A stretch of 64,000 bases of DNA from Yamagishiella unicocca (taxonomy: Eukaryota; Chlorophyta; Chlorophyceae; Chlamydomonadales; Volvocaceae), in assembly GCA_003116995.1 (NCBI GenBank), contig BDSL01000014.1, forward strand, positions 1,178,001-1,242,000, in the 5' to 3' direction. Shown piece after piece: positions 54,108 to 64,000 of this stretch (its first letter is position 1; every line of letters starts with the position of its first letter). A program made the position numbers and the translations under genes. The notes beneath the pieces are model-generated. The model made no database searches and had not been told where the DNA came from. It saw nothing but the letters and a program-made list of their open reading frames with translations.

Positions 54108-57100
54108 CGGCGAGGGACTCTCGGGGAGGAAGGGGCGGGTGACAAACTTGGTCGGCGAAAGGACGGCGCTTTCATTGGATGGGGGGCTCGTGGTAGTGTC
54201 CGAGGACACTGGGCGCCGCGGACTGGGACACTGATGCCGGGACGGGCGGTGGGGGCTACGCTTGGCTTGGCACGCTTGAGTCACGGGCCCACGGGCCAGC
54301 GCGGGGTCGGGACAGGCACTGCCGCAAGGCCGGGCAGGCCGCTACCGGCAGGTTGACGCGCTGAGCTTGACTAGGCAGCCCGAACGTTAGAACCTGCAGG
54401 CATCAGAACCTGCAGGAGTCGGAGCATCAGAACTCCAGGCGTTAGAACCTGCAGGCATCAGGACCTGCAGCAGCCCCGAGTCGTTTGAGCGGCCCTTTGA
54501 GAGCGTGCGTCATCGTGTGTCTTGAGGTGTTTTTGGAGGCCTGTTGTTCGTACGAGGGGGCTTCTACTTCCGTTGCACGACGTGTGTTGTTGTCCCAGGT
54601 ACGGGCCGGAGTTGGGCCCTAGCGGTGGGCACTGGGCAGACACATGTTTTCGTACTGACAGCTACGTACGGCATGTACGGCCTGCCTGGTGCCCGCACCT
54701 ATCCTGCGTTGTGGCCTGAGACTGACACCGCCATGCTCGCCGGCGCTGTCCGCGCTGTTCTACGCCGCACCGCGTGGGCAAAATAGGTCCGCAGCACCTG
54801 AAGCAGCTGCATGCGTAACTGCCTGATTAGGATTCGCGCCTGTCGTGCTGCGGTGCCTTTTCCCGATTCACGTGGCGGGAGTTGTGGCTGGACGGTAAGA
54901 TGGTGACTGACTGGTGAATGATGACTGGTGACGCGAGGAGTGCCAATTGAGGGAAGAGATGCCGGGCCCTGAGGGAGGGAGGGCAGGGCCCTGAGCTGCG
55001 GCCCCCGCCACACCGGCATGCCCCCCAGTAGCAATGATCCACGGAACCAGCGGCCCGCCGTTACAGACCACAGATCAAACCACATTCGCGTTGCTCAGCG
55101 ATTACCGGTACTTCATCAGTGTCCCACCATTTTACATGCTGCGTTGTAGTGCTCATGTCCCTCCCCAACGGGAGCTGCTCCTCCCGCACCTCCCACACCA
55201 GCACAACGAGGCGCACCACAGGTGCCACACGAGGCGCCCCGACTGCGCCCCGACCCCCCGACTGCGCCAACGACCAACAGGGGCTTATGCCCGCCGTCCC
55301 CTTTTCCCGCCAAGTGAAAATGCATTTCCGAGGAGCCCGCTCCATGCCCCCACACGCTGCAACCTCAATCTCATGCGCACGCGTGCAGCGCGACGAGCTC
55401 CGGTACTAGTGTACAAGTGACACTCGGACACGGACGCACACAGCTGCCCTTGGCCAACCTCAGGCCCGGTCAGAAGATGTGAAACACGCACACACACACA
55501 CGGACACATACAAACACACACACGCGGCCACACCCGCTCCGTGGAGTTTCGCGGCTTAGCGGTACATAGGACTGTACCTCCCGATCGCACCAACAACGCA
55601 TGGCGGGGGCTGTGTGCGGGTAGGGACGTAGTATAGAACTATAGATAATAGGTAGGGGAGGAAAGCGGCCCCTCTAGTAGGAGCCGCCCGGGCGGCGAGC
55701 GCGCGCCCCCCCTGTCCCTTGACCAGCTGCTGCTGCTGGAGGCGGTGGCCTCACACGATGATGGCGAAGGCCGCGATGGCTGCGCAGCACACCGACCCCG
55801 GAGGGCGGACCAAGTCCAAGACCAGGACCAGCACGCAGCACTCCGCACTCGCGGGTGTCCTCAACCCAAACGCAGAGCGAGGCGGCGGGCTCATCCACAA
55901 GCCGGGTTAGGGCACGCTCTGGGCAGACACTGTAGGGTTAGGGCGCGGCCTAGCGAACACCGGTCAGCTGCACGCCCTCTCTTCCTGCTGGCCCCGGGGC
56001 TCCACGCCGCCGCCGCCTCCTTGCTCCACCCCCCAAGTCATCCCCACGTGCGGCGCGCTCACACGACAGTGGCAGCGGTACACATTGAACCGCACCAGCC
56101 CTCCATTCATTCATCCAGCCCATCCCAGCCCCGCCACCGCGCCGCTCCCGCAACAGCACCTACCGTAATCATTCAACATGGTCCGCACTTGCTGGTGCTC
56201 TCGACAACCCCGATGGGGGGCGGCGACTAGCTCGTGCCCCCATACACAGGCTAGGCTGCAAGACCCCTCTCGCACCCCCACCCCAGGCCCACCCGCCACT
56301 CACACGAGACACAGCCGCCCCTCCTTGTCAACCAGCACAACAACTTGCACCCGCACCGCAACTGCCTCGCACCGACGCACGACACCCCATACACACGGCA
56401 CATTCAAAGCGCCGAACACGAACAGTTGACAACTCGCTTCACAATAACTGATAGACGGCAAACTTCCGGCGGTTTCCGTTTCAACGGACACCACAAACGC
56501 CTGCCCCGTGAAGAACCCAGGGGCTCCTTTCTTCAGCAGGCAGGCGTGTGGTGTGGTGCGGTGTGTAGCGGGACGGCGGCGCCTCTTTGCAGCGCCCCAA
56601 ACCCGCCGGGTCTTCTCGCCACCCGGCCACTCTCACCCCGCCCCGCCCTTACCCGCCCCCTGCTCTGCTCCCTGCTCTGCCCCAGCTGCCGCATCCGGCG
56701 GCTTTTGGTGGCCGCCCGCCCCCACCTAAACATCGGCAGTACCATGGTAGGCACGCCAGCTAGGCTAGCCCAGTTCCGGTCCCTCTCCGACAAACACCTC
56801 GACGACCAAATGCACACCACCAACACCACCAACACCACCGACTCGCCCTGGGGGGCCCCCGATCACCCCAGCGACCACTCTCCCCAGCGCCCATCTCCGC
56901 GACCCCCGGCCCCCCCATCAACCCGTGCAAGGGCGCAACCAGAAAGCTGGGCGGGTCGAGCCCAGGCTGGACTCTGTTCACCATGTAAGCCTAGGGTGAG
57001 GACGCACGGGGGAGCGAGGGGCGGGAGCTCGCCCAGTGGCCCTCTCCTTCCGGTCCCCACCAGTCCCGGTTGCTCGCCTCCAACAGTTATTCGGCTCCCT

Positions 57101-57138
57101 CTCCCCGCCGCCGCTTCCTCCATCAAATCCTCAAATCC
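54108..57138. other. Mostly intergenic, one weak exon candidate
   Basis: Apart from the hydrophobic segment listed at 55751-55862, no gene was recognised. It contains a GTTAGAACCTGCAGGCATCA-type short repeat at 54388-54465 and a CA-rich run at 55490-55520. The right part is the 3' flank of the minus-strand WD40 gene. Confidence 0.45.
55751..55862 (-). CDS. Possible C-terminal exon of a small membrane protein
   Basis: A minus-strand frame ending at TGA 55753-55751 reads ASAECCVLVLVLDLV, RPPGS and VCCAAIAAFAIIV. That is two hydrophobic stretches around a Pro turn, directly before the stop. About 320 bp upstream, ATGTTGAATGATTACG followed by a GTAGGT donor (about 56183-56165, MLNDY) could be its first exon. 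No family recognised. The segment could be chance, given the composition. Confidence 0.25.
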
Positions 57139-59767
57139 TCAACACAGGGCGCCGTGTCCGAAGGTCCTGCGCCCCACCGTGTCCAGGTCGTACGACATGA
57201 CGGATTCGTCCAGCCCCACCCACAGCCTGTCGGCACTGGCCGAGAAGCTGATGCCCGAGATGTCGTGACCCTGCGACCCGCGGCAGCGGCAGCAGTAGGT
57301 GCAGCGGCAGCAGGCGCAGGCTCAGCGGCAGCAGCAACACATCACAAACAGGTGTCATGTGGGTGCGTCATCCGGCGGTGCAGGGGTTCAGGTACGACTC
57401 GCCCTGGCTGCGCCCCCCTCTCGCGGAGTGCGCTGCCACCTCCGCCGTCCGCTCCTGCCCCGCCTCAAATCCGCGGCTCCACCCCGGCTCCCCCCCTCCT
57501 CCCTCCCCCCTCCTCCTCCCCCCCTCCCTCCCCCGAGGCAACTGTCTTGCTATCCCCGAGGCCCCCGCCCCCCCGCTCCTCCGGTTCTTTTTCGTAACCC
57601 CCCCGCCACTATCTTGTCGTTTTTCGTGTCACCGGTCTCACACCACCCCCCGCTCCTCCCTCCCCCCCGGGTCCCCCCTCCCCACCCGGATGAGTCCCAC
57701 CGCGCACCTGGCCGCAACCCGCGTTGAGGTGCTGCACGTGCGCCCACTGCCGTACATCCACGATGTGCGCCATGTCCTCGTGCTCCGCAAAGACCATGAG
57801 GTCCATCACACCCGGAGAGAACTTGACGTTGCTGCACCCGCACAGGGACAGTGGCGGTGGCAGGCGAGGATTTGGCCCTCTCATACCCCCCGGTCTCCTC
57901 TCATACCCCCCGGTCTCCTCTCATACCCCCCGGTCTCCTCTCATACCCCCCGGTCTCCTCTCATACCCCCCGGTCTCCTCTCATACCCCCCGGTCTCCTC
58001 TCATACCCCCGGTCTCCTCTCATACCCCCCGGTCTCCTCTCATACCCCCCGGTCTCCTCTCATACCCCCCGGTCTCCTCTCATACCCCCCGGTCTCCTCT
58101 CATACCCCCCGGTCTCCTCTCATACCCCCGCCCGCCCGGCGAACGTGTTTCATCCTCAACCACCACCGCGAACAAGCGAACGAACGGTCAGCGCGGGGCA
58201 TGGCGGCCCGGTAGGGCGGCAGGGTGGCGCTGGCGGGTCAGGATTTGATGCGGCAACAGCTTCGGGGCCGGTGGGAACCAGGCCCGCACCGCCATTCCGC
58301 GTCCCCATAGCCAGCTGCAAAACACCGGAGTCCCACCTCGAGCCCCCCCTGCCCAACATGCCGGCTGCGTCTGTTCTAAACGGTTTTTCTCGCGTACACG
58401 GGTCTTCCTTGCAGTCCCCAACATGCGGGCTGCGTCCCTACACTACCACCCCCAAACCAAGGGTTTCCCAGCTACAAGCCCGAACCCTCCGCCGCCCTCC
58501 CAACCCCGCCCCCCTCCTGCCCCGCCCCTCCCCGAGCACCTTATGTCGTGTAACCGGTTTTTTTCGCCACAACCCCGAACCGCACCCTCCCGCCTCCCTC
58601 CTCGAAGCATCACACACACACCCCTACACATACACATCGCTCACCGGCAGGCGCTAGACAGCCGGTACTTGTGCACCGCCTTCGCCGCCCGCATGTCCCA
58701 TATGGCGAGCGTGCCGTCCTGGTGGGCGGACGCCAGGAAGGTGCCGCTGGGGGACCAGGCGGTGCTGATGCCTAAACAGGAGCCGGGGGGCAGGAGGAGC
58801 GGTAGGGGGCTGGGGTGGGGGCAGATGGTGGTGGGGCCGTGCAGTGTCCTGAACAGGACCCGCCACAGGAGGTGCGGCGTGATGCCCCGCCACACCCCAA
58901 CCAGGGAGGCGCTCGCGGATCACGCCATGGGCCATGATTTGGATCGTGTATTGGATCTGTAGTGAATCGCATTGTGGATCGTGTCGTGGACCGTATTAGA
59001 TCGTGTATTGGATCGTGTATTGGATCGTGTATTGTGAATCATGTTGTGGATCTTGATCCGGCTTGACGTCCGTCAGGCCGTGAGAAGGGGCGAGGTGGGG
59101 AGGGTGGTCGGCGGCAGGGTGTGTGGCGCAGGAAGAGCGCGAGGGACGGCCACTGACGAGGAGATCGAAGGGGGGAACACTTCGAGAGGGGGGAGCTACG
59201 GAAATACGCGGAAACGACATAGGCGAACCAGGGGGGCCCCACGAGAGGATACCCGTGGGTCGGCAGTGATAAGTATTATCGAACAGGAAACGTTTGATAC
59301 ACACGTTTGCATGCTGGAAGATTTTGTGCACGCATACAAATCCGAGGTGTGCGTGGGGAGGGGTAGGGAGTTCGCCGATCCAAGTGCAGGGGGCCGCCCG
59401 CCAAAATCCAGCCGGGGGAGTTGGAGGGGCGACCCCGGGGGGGAAGAGGAAAACCCTGGCCCCCGAGGGTCGGGCGAGGGGAGGGTCCTGCGGCTCACCC
59501 GTGTCGTGCGCCTCTCGAAACGTAACCACCCGACTGTAATCCGACTCTCGTACGCCGTACACTATGGTATCGGAGCAGTCGCCGACGCACGAGAGGAAGC
59601 GGCCGTCAGGCGACAGCGCACAGTAGTTGATCGGCACGGGCGTCCTGTTGGGGGAGGCGGGGGGGGAGGCAGGAGATGAAATCGGAGGGCGGGGCGAGGC
59701 TGTATATATGTGTGTGTGTGTTTTAAGTATGCTGAGTGTGTGTGCGTGTGTTTTAAATATGCTATGC

Positions 59768-59800
<33 letters not shown>

Positions 59801-62800
59801 CAAGCAAAACCCGTGTCCGTGTAAAACTTTCGTTAGTGACATACGGTGGGTGGGGATGGAAGGGATCATCAGTAGAGAGGGGACGGGCGAGGGGAGCCAG
59901 CGCGAGCCGCGACTAGGTCCCAGGTGCCTCTGCCGGGTGGCGACTAGGTCCCAGGTGCCTCTGCCGGGTGGCGGCTGCCGAGAGGAGCCGCCGACTGCGG
60001 AGACGTGGGTGCCATATGCCCCCCCGTAGCGATGATGAGGATGATGATGAAGGGGAGGTGGATGAAGGGGGGGTTTCGAGGAAGACCCGTGGATGCCCGA
60101 AAAGACCGTTTAGAACAGACGTTTGGAGATGCATGCTGGAGAAGGGGGGGTGTGACTCCCCAGGGAGGGCTTCAGCACGTGCCGCGAGTGCGGCTCGCGG
60201 CTTCCAGCTGCATGCCCCCCATGACGCCATGACGTCATAGCCCCGGCCTTCCTGCATAGGGCGGGACGAGCCTGAGGCCTCAGCCGCCTGCCCCTGCCGT
60301 CCCTTGAAGAAGGGTCCTTCGATGCCTGACGTCGACCTAGCCGGAGGTCCCTCGCTAGCAGAGGGGGGAGCGGGACCACGAGGAGGCCACGAGCCACGAG
60401 GGGGAGGCATGACGCATCAGCTGCACCACAGCGGCGCCAGCGGCCGACGCACCTGAATGACGTGTTCGGCCTCAGCGAGTGCGAGTCGATGTTGAAGACC
60501 TTGACAATGTACTCTGGGGGGGGGGGCACGGGGAGTGTTAAAAAGGGGGAGGCGGGGGAATGGGGGTTAGAAAGGACGTGGGTGTGTGGGGGGAGGTGGA
60601 GCGGGGGTTGCAAACAATAACCGGTAGGAGGGGTGGGATGAAGGGGGCGGCGGGGACGGCGTCAGACGGCGGCGGGAATGCATGCGCCAAAAACACCAGC
60701 CCCCGGTCTCACACGGCCCCCCGCCAGCGCACGCAGCTTGGAGGTGAGCAGAGGGCCACCACAGGACGGGTCCAGGACCTCCGCCGCCCTGGGTGCGCCG
60801 TACCCGCTCTGGCCCAGTCGTCAATGAGCCGACGCAGTGCCACGTGCCCTCCCCCTCAGCTGGCGGGTGGTGGCCGGAGCAGGTTCCGTTGCTGGTAGGA
60901 GGGTAGGACCCCATGCGCTGCGTCCGGGACGGAAGCAGGTGCTGGGCGCCGCTGCTGGTTTGGCCTCTCAGCACGAACCCCCCCTATCCCCAACCCAGTT
61001 CTCCAGCATGCATCTCAAAACGTCTGTCCTAAACGGTTTTTTCTGGCATCTACGGGTCTTCCTCGAACCCCCCCCCCCCCGACCCTTCCCCTCCCCCACT
61101 GCCACGCAACGAAGAGACGCAGCTGTGCTCTCACCGTTATTACAAGCGTATAGGACTAGTTGACCTGGTTGTAGGGAAGACACAGCCAGGGGGGAGAGGG
61201 GGTTACACGCGCCGTGTAAGAGGAGCGGAGAGGCGGAGTGGCAGGGGGCGCAATGCCGCAGTTGGGTTCCACACCCACAGATCACTTGGTGGTGTACGGA
61301 GAGGCAGCGGCGACGATGAAGGTTCCCCTTTGGTGATGTAGGTCCCCCTTCGGGAAACAAAGTCCGAATTAAAAATGTGGTTGATGTTGGTTTCCTGAAA
61401 GGGAACTGACAGGCCCGGACCCCTCCGGCAGGGCCGGCGGCGGAGTGGCGCTACACGGGCCAGCTGGGCTGGCGGGAGCGCTAGGCCGGCAGAGTGTCGT
61501 ACAATGCCTCATGGCAGCGGGATTAGGGTTCTGGAGCCCGTTACCGCGGCATCCCTCATCACCCCGCGGGGAGGAGGGGGGAAGGGCCTAGGGTTTTAGT
61601 TTCCCCATCTGGGTCAGGACCGACCCATGGGTTGTTACGGTCTGTGGACGCACATTGCGGTGCGTGAAATACGAAATGTGTCACGTATGAGAGAAAATCC
61701 GTAGGTCGGCACTGACTACGGTAGTGAAACCGATTAGGAAGGGAGGGGTGGGGCCGGCTGGGCCGGCCGGGAGGGGTGGGACCTGGTGTCCGCGACAGGC
61801 GAAGCCTGCTGTGGGGCATGACAGCACTGCGCACCTTCCAGCTTCGCTATATGCACGGCGTTGTTGACGGACCCTGCAAGGCGAGTGGGAGGCGGTGGGT
61901 TGGGGTAGGCGGTGGGCCGGGGCTGGGGGGGGGCCCGAAACGTAGCTGGGAGGGGGATACGAGAGGGAACCCGTGGGTGGGCACCGAAAAGTGAAGCCGA
62001 GTAGGAAACGGTTGTTGGCGCATACTGCGAGGAGGGAGAGACGAGGGCGCTCCGCCGGAGTCTGAAGCAGCTGGGGCACGGTGGCTGACTGCCGCGCCCG
62101 CCCAGCGCCTCTTCCCTCGGCAACCATAAGGCCTCACTGACGATCAGGCCCCTCAACCACCCAAACACACAGCAAACTAATAACAACTAACACATACGCC
62201 CTGGCCGCGCGCGTGTGTACGATACCAAGCTGCGCGGGGGCGCAACCCCCTACCCCGTGCTGCTGCGGCACCCCTCCCCAGTGCGTCCTCCGTCATGTCC
62301 AGGGAGGGCGCCCCGCCCCCGCCTGCTGGCCAAACCCCTCCCCCCTGCCCCGCCCCCGCCTGCTGGCCAAACCCCTCCCCCCTACCCCACCCCCGCCTGC
62401 TGGCCAAACCCCTCCCTCCCACCCCACCCCCGATTCTGACGCTCTGCGCTACCCCCGTGTTGCCGCTCCTCACCTCCTAGGGGGTCCCGGTGTAGCACCC
62501 GCTTTTCCCGCAGGTCCTTGACGCACAGCTGCGGGGCGGCGCGTTGCGGGGGGCACGTGAAGGGGCAGTGGGGGGAGCACGTGAGGGGGCGGATGCGGGC
62601 CGGGGGTTTGATAAGAGAATCCGAGCTAACGAACCAAGGAAGGGGACACAGGCCCGGGTCCGCGCCGAGTCCGGCGGGGTACAGGACACGAGTGTTGCGT
62701 GTGCGGGATGTCACCGCCGCCACTGCCGCTGCTACTGCTGCCGCCGCTGCTGAAGCCGTTGCTGCCGCCGTTGCTGCCGCTGCTGCCGCTGCTACTGCTG

Positions 62801-63614
62801 CCGCCGCTGCTGAAGCCGTTGCTGCCGCCGTTGCTGCCGTTGCTGCCGCTGCTGCCGCTGCTACTGCTGCCGCCGCTGCTGAAGCCGTTGCTGCCGCCGC
62901 TGCTGCCGCTGCTACTGCCGCCGCTGCTACTGCTGCCGCCGCCATTGCTGCCGCCGCTGCCGATACTACTGCTGCCGCCGCCACTGCCGCCGCTGCTGCC
63001 GCCGCTGCCGCTCCTACTGCTGCCGCCACACTGCTGCCGCCGCCGCTGCTGCCGCGGTCGCCGGCAGTGGTGTTACGTATGCCCCCAGCAAGCGGCGCCA
63101 GGTTCTGGACCCGCAACTGCCGTACACCAGGCGGCGCGTCACGTGCACCCGCACAGTCGCCGTGGCAGTAGTAGCCGCAGCGGCGCCCGCTGCGGCGCCG
63201 ACAACTGTGGCAGTAGCACCACCTGCTGCGACACCGCCACTGCCATCGTTGCGACCACCACCACCTCCACCACCACCACAGTGCGCGAGTGCGGCTATCC
63301 CGCGAAGCCGGTCAGCGAGTAGCGACCACCAAATACCTCCCTGGCCGCCGTTACTCGTGCCCTCTGCAACCGTGCCCCACCCCTCCAAACCCACGGGTCT
63401 TCCACGAAACCCCTCCAAACCCACGGGTCTTCCACGAAACCCCTCCAAACCCACGGGTCTTCCACGAAACCCCTCCAAACCCACGGGTCTTCCACGAAAC
63501 CCCTCCAAACCCACCTACCTGGCTGTTGGGCCCCCCTGCCGCCAGTATTCCATGCGCATACGTCATGCTGTTGGGGCTCCAGTCCAGAGACAGGACAGCA
63601 GTGACCTGATGCAT
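57139..63614 (-). CDS. WD40-repeat protein with alanine-rich insert
   Basis: Exons on the minus strand: 63614 (or further)-63519, 63116-62715, 62528-62474, 61873-61835, 61164-61135, 60513-60453, 59644-59499, 58771-58645, 57831-57708 and 57270-57139 (TGA). All phases agree. The blades read as WD40-like units: VTAVLSLDWSPN, LCVKDLREKRVLH, SVNNAVHIAKLEGQLVLYACNN, YIVKVFNIDS, INYCALSPDGRFLSCVGD, ISTAWSPSGTFLASAHQDGTLAIWDMR, VKFSPGVMDLMVFAEH and GISFSASADRLWVGLDES. The C-terminal half resembles the DUF2415-type WD40 proteins of plants and fungi, whose role is unknown to me. Exon 63116-62715 contains about 100 residues of almost pure Ala/Thr/Val. Its donor (GTGACA) is the least certain. The start may be ATG 63614 (MHQVTAV), but an N-terminal part beyond it is possible. 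Confidence 0.85.
57881..58131. repeat. 20-bp tandem repeat derived from dispersed family A
   Basis: About 12-13 copies of TCATACCCCCCGGTCTCCTC. Read on the other strand, the unit (GGGGGGTATGAGAGGAGACC) matches the head of the dispersed family A element (GGGGGTATGAGAGGAAACCC). It is located in the penultimate-exon-side intron of the WD40 gene. Confidence 0.9.
59240..59325 (+). repeat. Dispersed short repeat, family A copy
   Basis: 'cgagaggatacccgtgggtc' then GGCAGTGATAAG, with a tail 'acacacgtttgcatgctgga'. Other copies or heads are at about 5083-5175, 6250-6275, 12688-12720, 12750-12778, 22118-22156, 41300-41330, 51848-51880, 61685-61735 and 61955-62015. An inverted copy is at 32764-32812. 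Confidence 0.75.
60070..60150 (+). repeat. Dispersed short repeat, family B copy
   Basis: Matches 708-787 through 'gatgcatgctggagaa', in an intron of the WD40 gene. Confidence 0.85.
61000..61068 (-). repeat. Dispersed short repeat, family B copy
   Basis: An inverted copy: 'cagttctccagcatgcatct' through 'tctacgggtcttcctcgaac'. Confidence 0.85.
63381..63510. repeat. 29-bp tandem repeat derived from dispersed family B
   Basis: Four and a half copies of a 29-bp unit (CCCTCCAAACCCACGGGTC then TTCCACGAAA). On the other strand it reads TTTCGTGGAAGACCCGTGGG, the same as the head of family B (TTTCGAGGAAGACCCGTGGA). It lies directly after the first visible WD40 exon. Confidence 0.9.
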
Positions 63615-63713
63615 GTGAGTGTAGGGTGGGGGGGTGGCATGGAGGCAAAGAACTCAGTGCAAACAATGTACGAGGATGAGGAGGCAAAACGATCGGCGAA
63701 TGGTCGGGAACAC

Positions 63714-63715
<2 letters not shown>

Positions 63716-63778
<63 letters not shown>
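63716..63778. repeat. (TG)n microsatellite
   Basis: About 31 TG units followed by CATGCTGGAGAACT, a family A/B-type tail. The microsatellite therefore appears to have grown inside a dispersed element. Confidence 0.95.
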
Positions 63779-63779
<1 letters not shown>

Positions 63780-63800
63780 ATGCTGGAGAACTTTCTTTAG

Positions 63801-63901
63801 CTGCCGGAAACCTGTGGACGAGTCTCGCCTACGGCAGCCCTGGGACGCAAACCGGGCTCTTGGACAGCTTTGCGTTCACGTTTGGGCCGCGTGCGGGACA
63901 A
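63801..63901 (+). CDS. Possible internal exon of another gene at the right edge
   Basis: A good acceptor (CTTTCTTTAG) and donor (GTGAGG) bracket 101 nt that read AGNLWTSLAYGSPG and then LLDSFAFTFGPRAGQ in one frame. The composition and splice signals look exon-like. No family recognised. An opposite-strand reading of the same DNA also lacks stops, so this is weak. If real, a plus-strand gene begins left of it or the exon overlaps the 5' region of the WD40 gene. Confidence 0.25.
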
Positions 63902-64000
63902 GTGAGGATGGGGGGGTGGGGGTGGTGGCGGTGGTGGCGGGGTGGGGCAGTGTGCACCGGGGCCACAACATGGCGACGAGGCGGCAACATCCCGGCGACA

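Noticed and set aside
62699..63322. Plus-strand frame of repeated Leu-Pro
   Set aside because: It is the opposite-strand shadow of the GCN array in the WD40 gene, without splice or start support.

Overview
The window looks like nuclear DNA of a unicellular or colonial chlamydomonadalean (volvocine-type) green alga. It is GC-rich. Genes are split into many short exons with GTGNGT donors and (G)CAG acceptors, introns carry many short dispersed repeats and minisatellites, and TGTAA poly(A)-type signals occur. There is also an F-box/ankyrin family of a type I associate with these algae. The species assignment is an inference from style. No bacterial operon, CRISPR array, rRNA or convincing tRNA was seen.

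Layout from left to right: (i) 0.5-3.2 kb, a plus-strand tyrosine/dual-specificity phosphatase, incomplete at its 5' end. (ii) 4.0-9.1 kb, a complete 8-exon alanine aminotransferase. (iii) 12.2-17.1 kb, a minus-strand EamA/DMT transporter with a 0.94-kb, 16-bp minisatellite in one intron. (iv) 17.6-26.5 kb, an ankyrin-family region: fragments, a decayed pseudogene, a truncated SAM-carrier copy and one nearly intact F-box/ankyrin gene with an apparent frameshift near its end. (v) 26.67-31.93 kb, an apparently complete two-ORF non-LTR retrotransposon bounded by an 11-bp target-site duplication. (vi) 32.9-33.6 kb, a second copy of the segment at 20.0-20.6 kb. (vii) 34.0-38.3 kb, an intact SAM-type mitochondrial/plastid carrier gene, divergent from (viii) 38.9-42.0 kb, a second EamA/DMT transporter that is a paralog of the first and has a 69-bp-arm hairpin in an intron. 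(ix) 42-46.8 kb, no recognisable gene. (x) 46.8-52.8 kb, a minus-strand class I SAM methyltransferase with a long N-terminal extension. (xi) 53.7-54.1 kb, a single-exon twin-CX9C protein. (xii) 57.1-63.6 kb, a minus-strand WD40 protein with many small exons and an alanine-rich insert.

The genes do not form an obvious pathway. They are mostly metabolic or transport housekeeping genes (alanine aminotransferase, SAM carrier, two DMT transporters, methyltransferase) set in an accessory, repeat-driven landscape. The more unusual content is structural: a segmental duplication with one decayed copy, a possibly active LINE with TAATG-overlapping ORFs, long intronic and 3'UTR hairpins, and dispersed short repeats whose head sequences appear to have been amplified into tandem arrays. 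All exon boundaries were read by eye from splice consensus and frame continuity; none is backed by transcripts.
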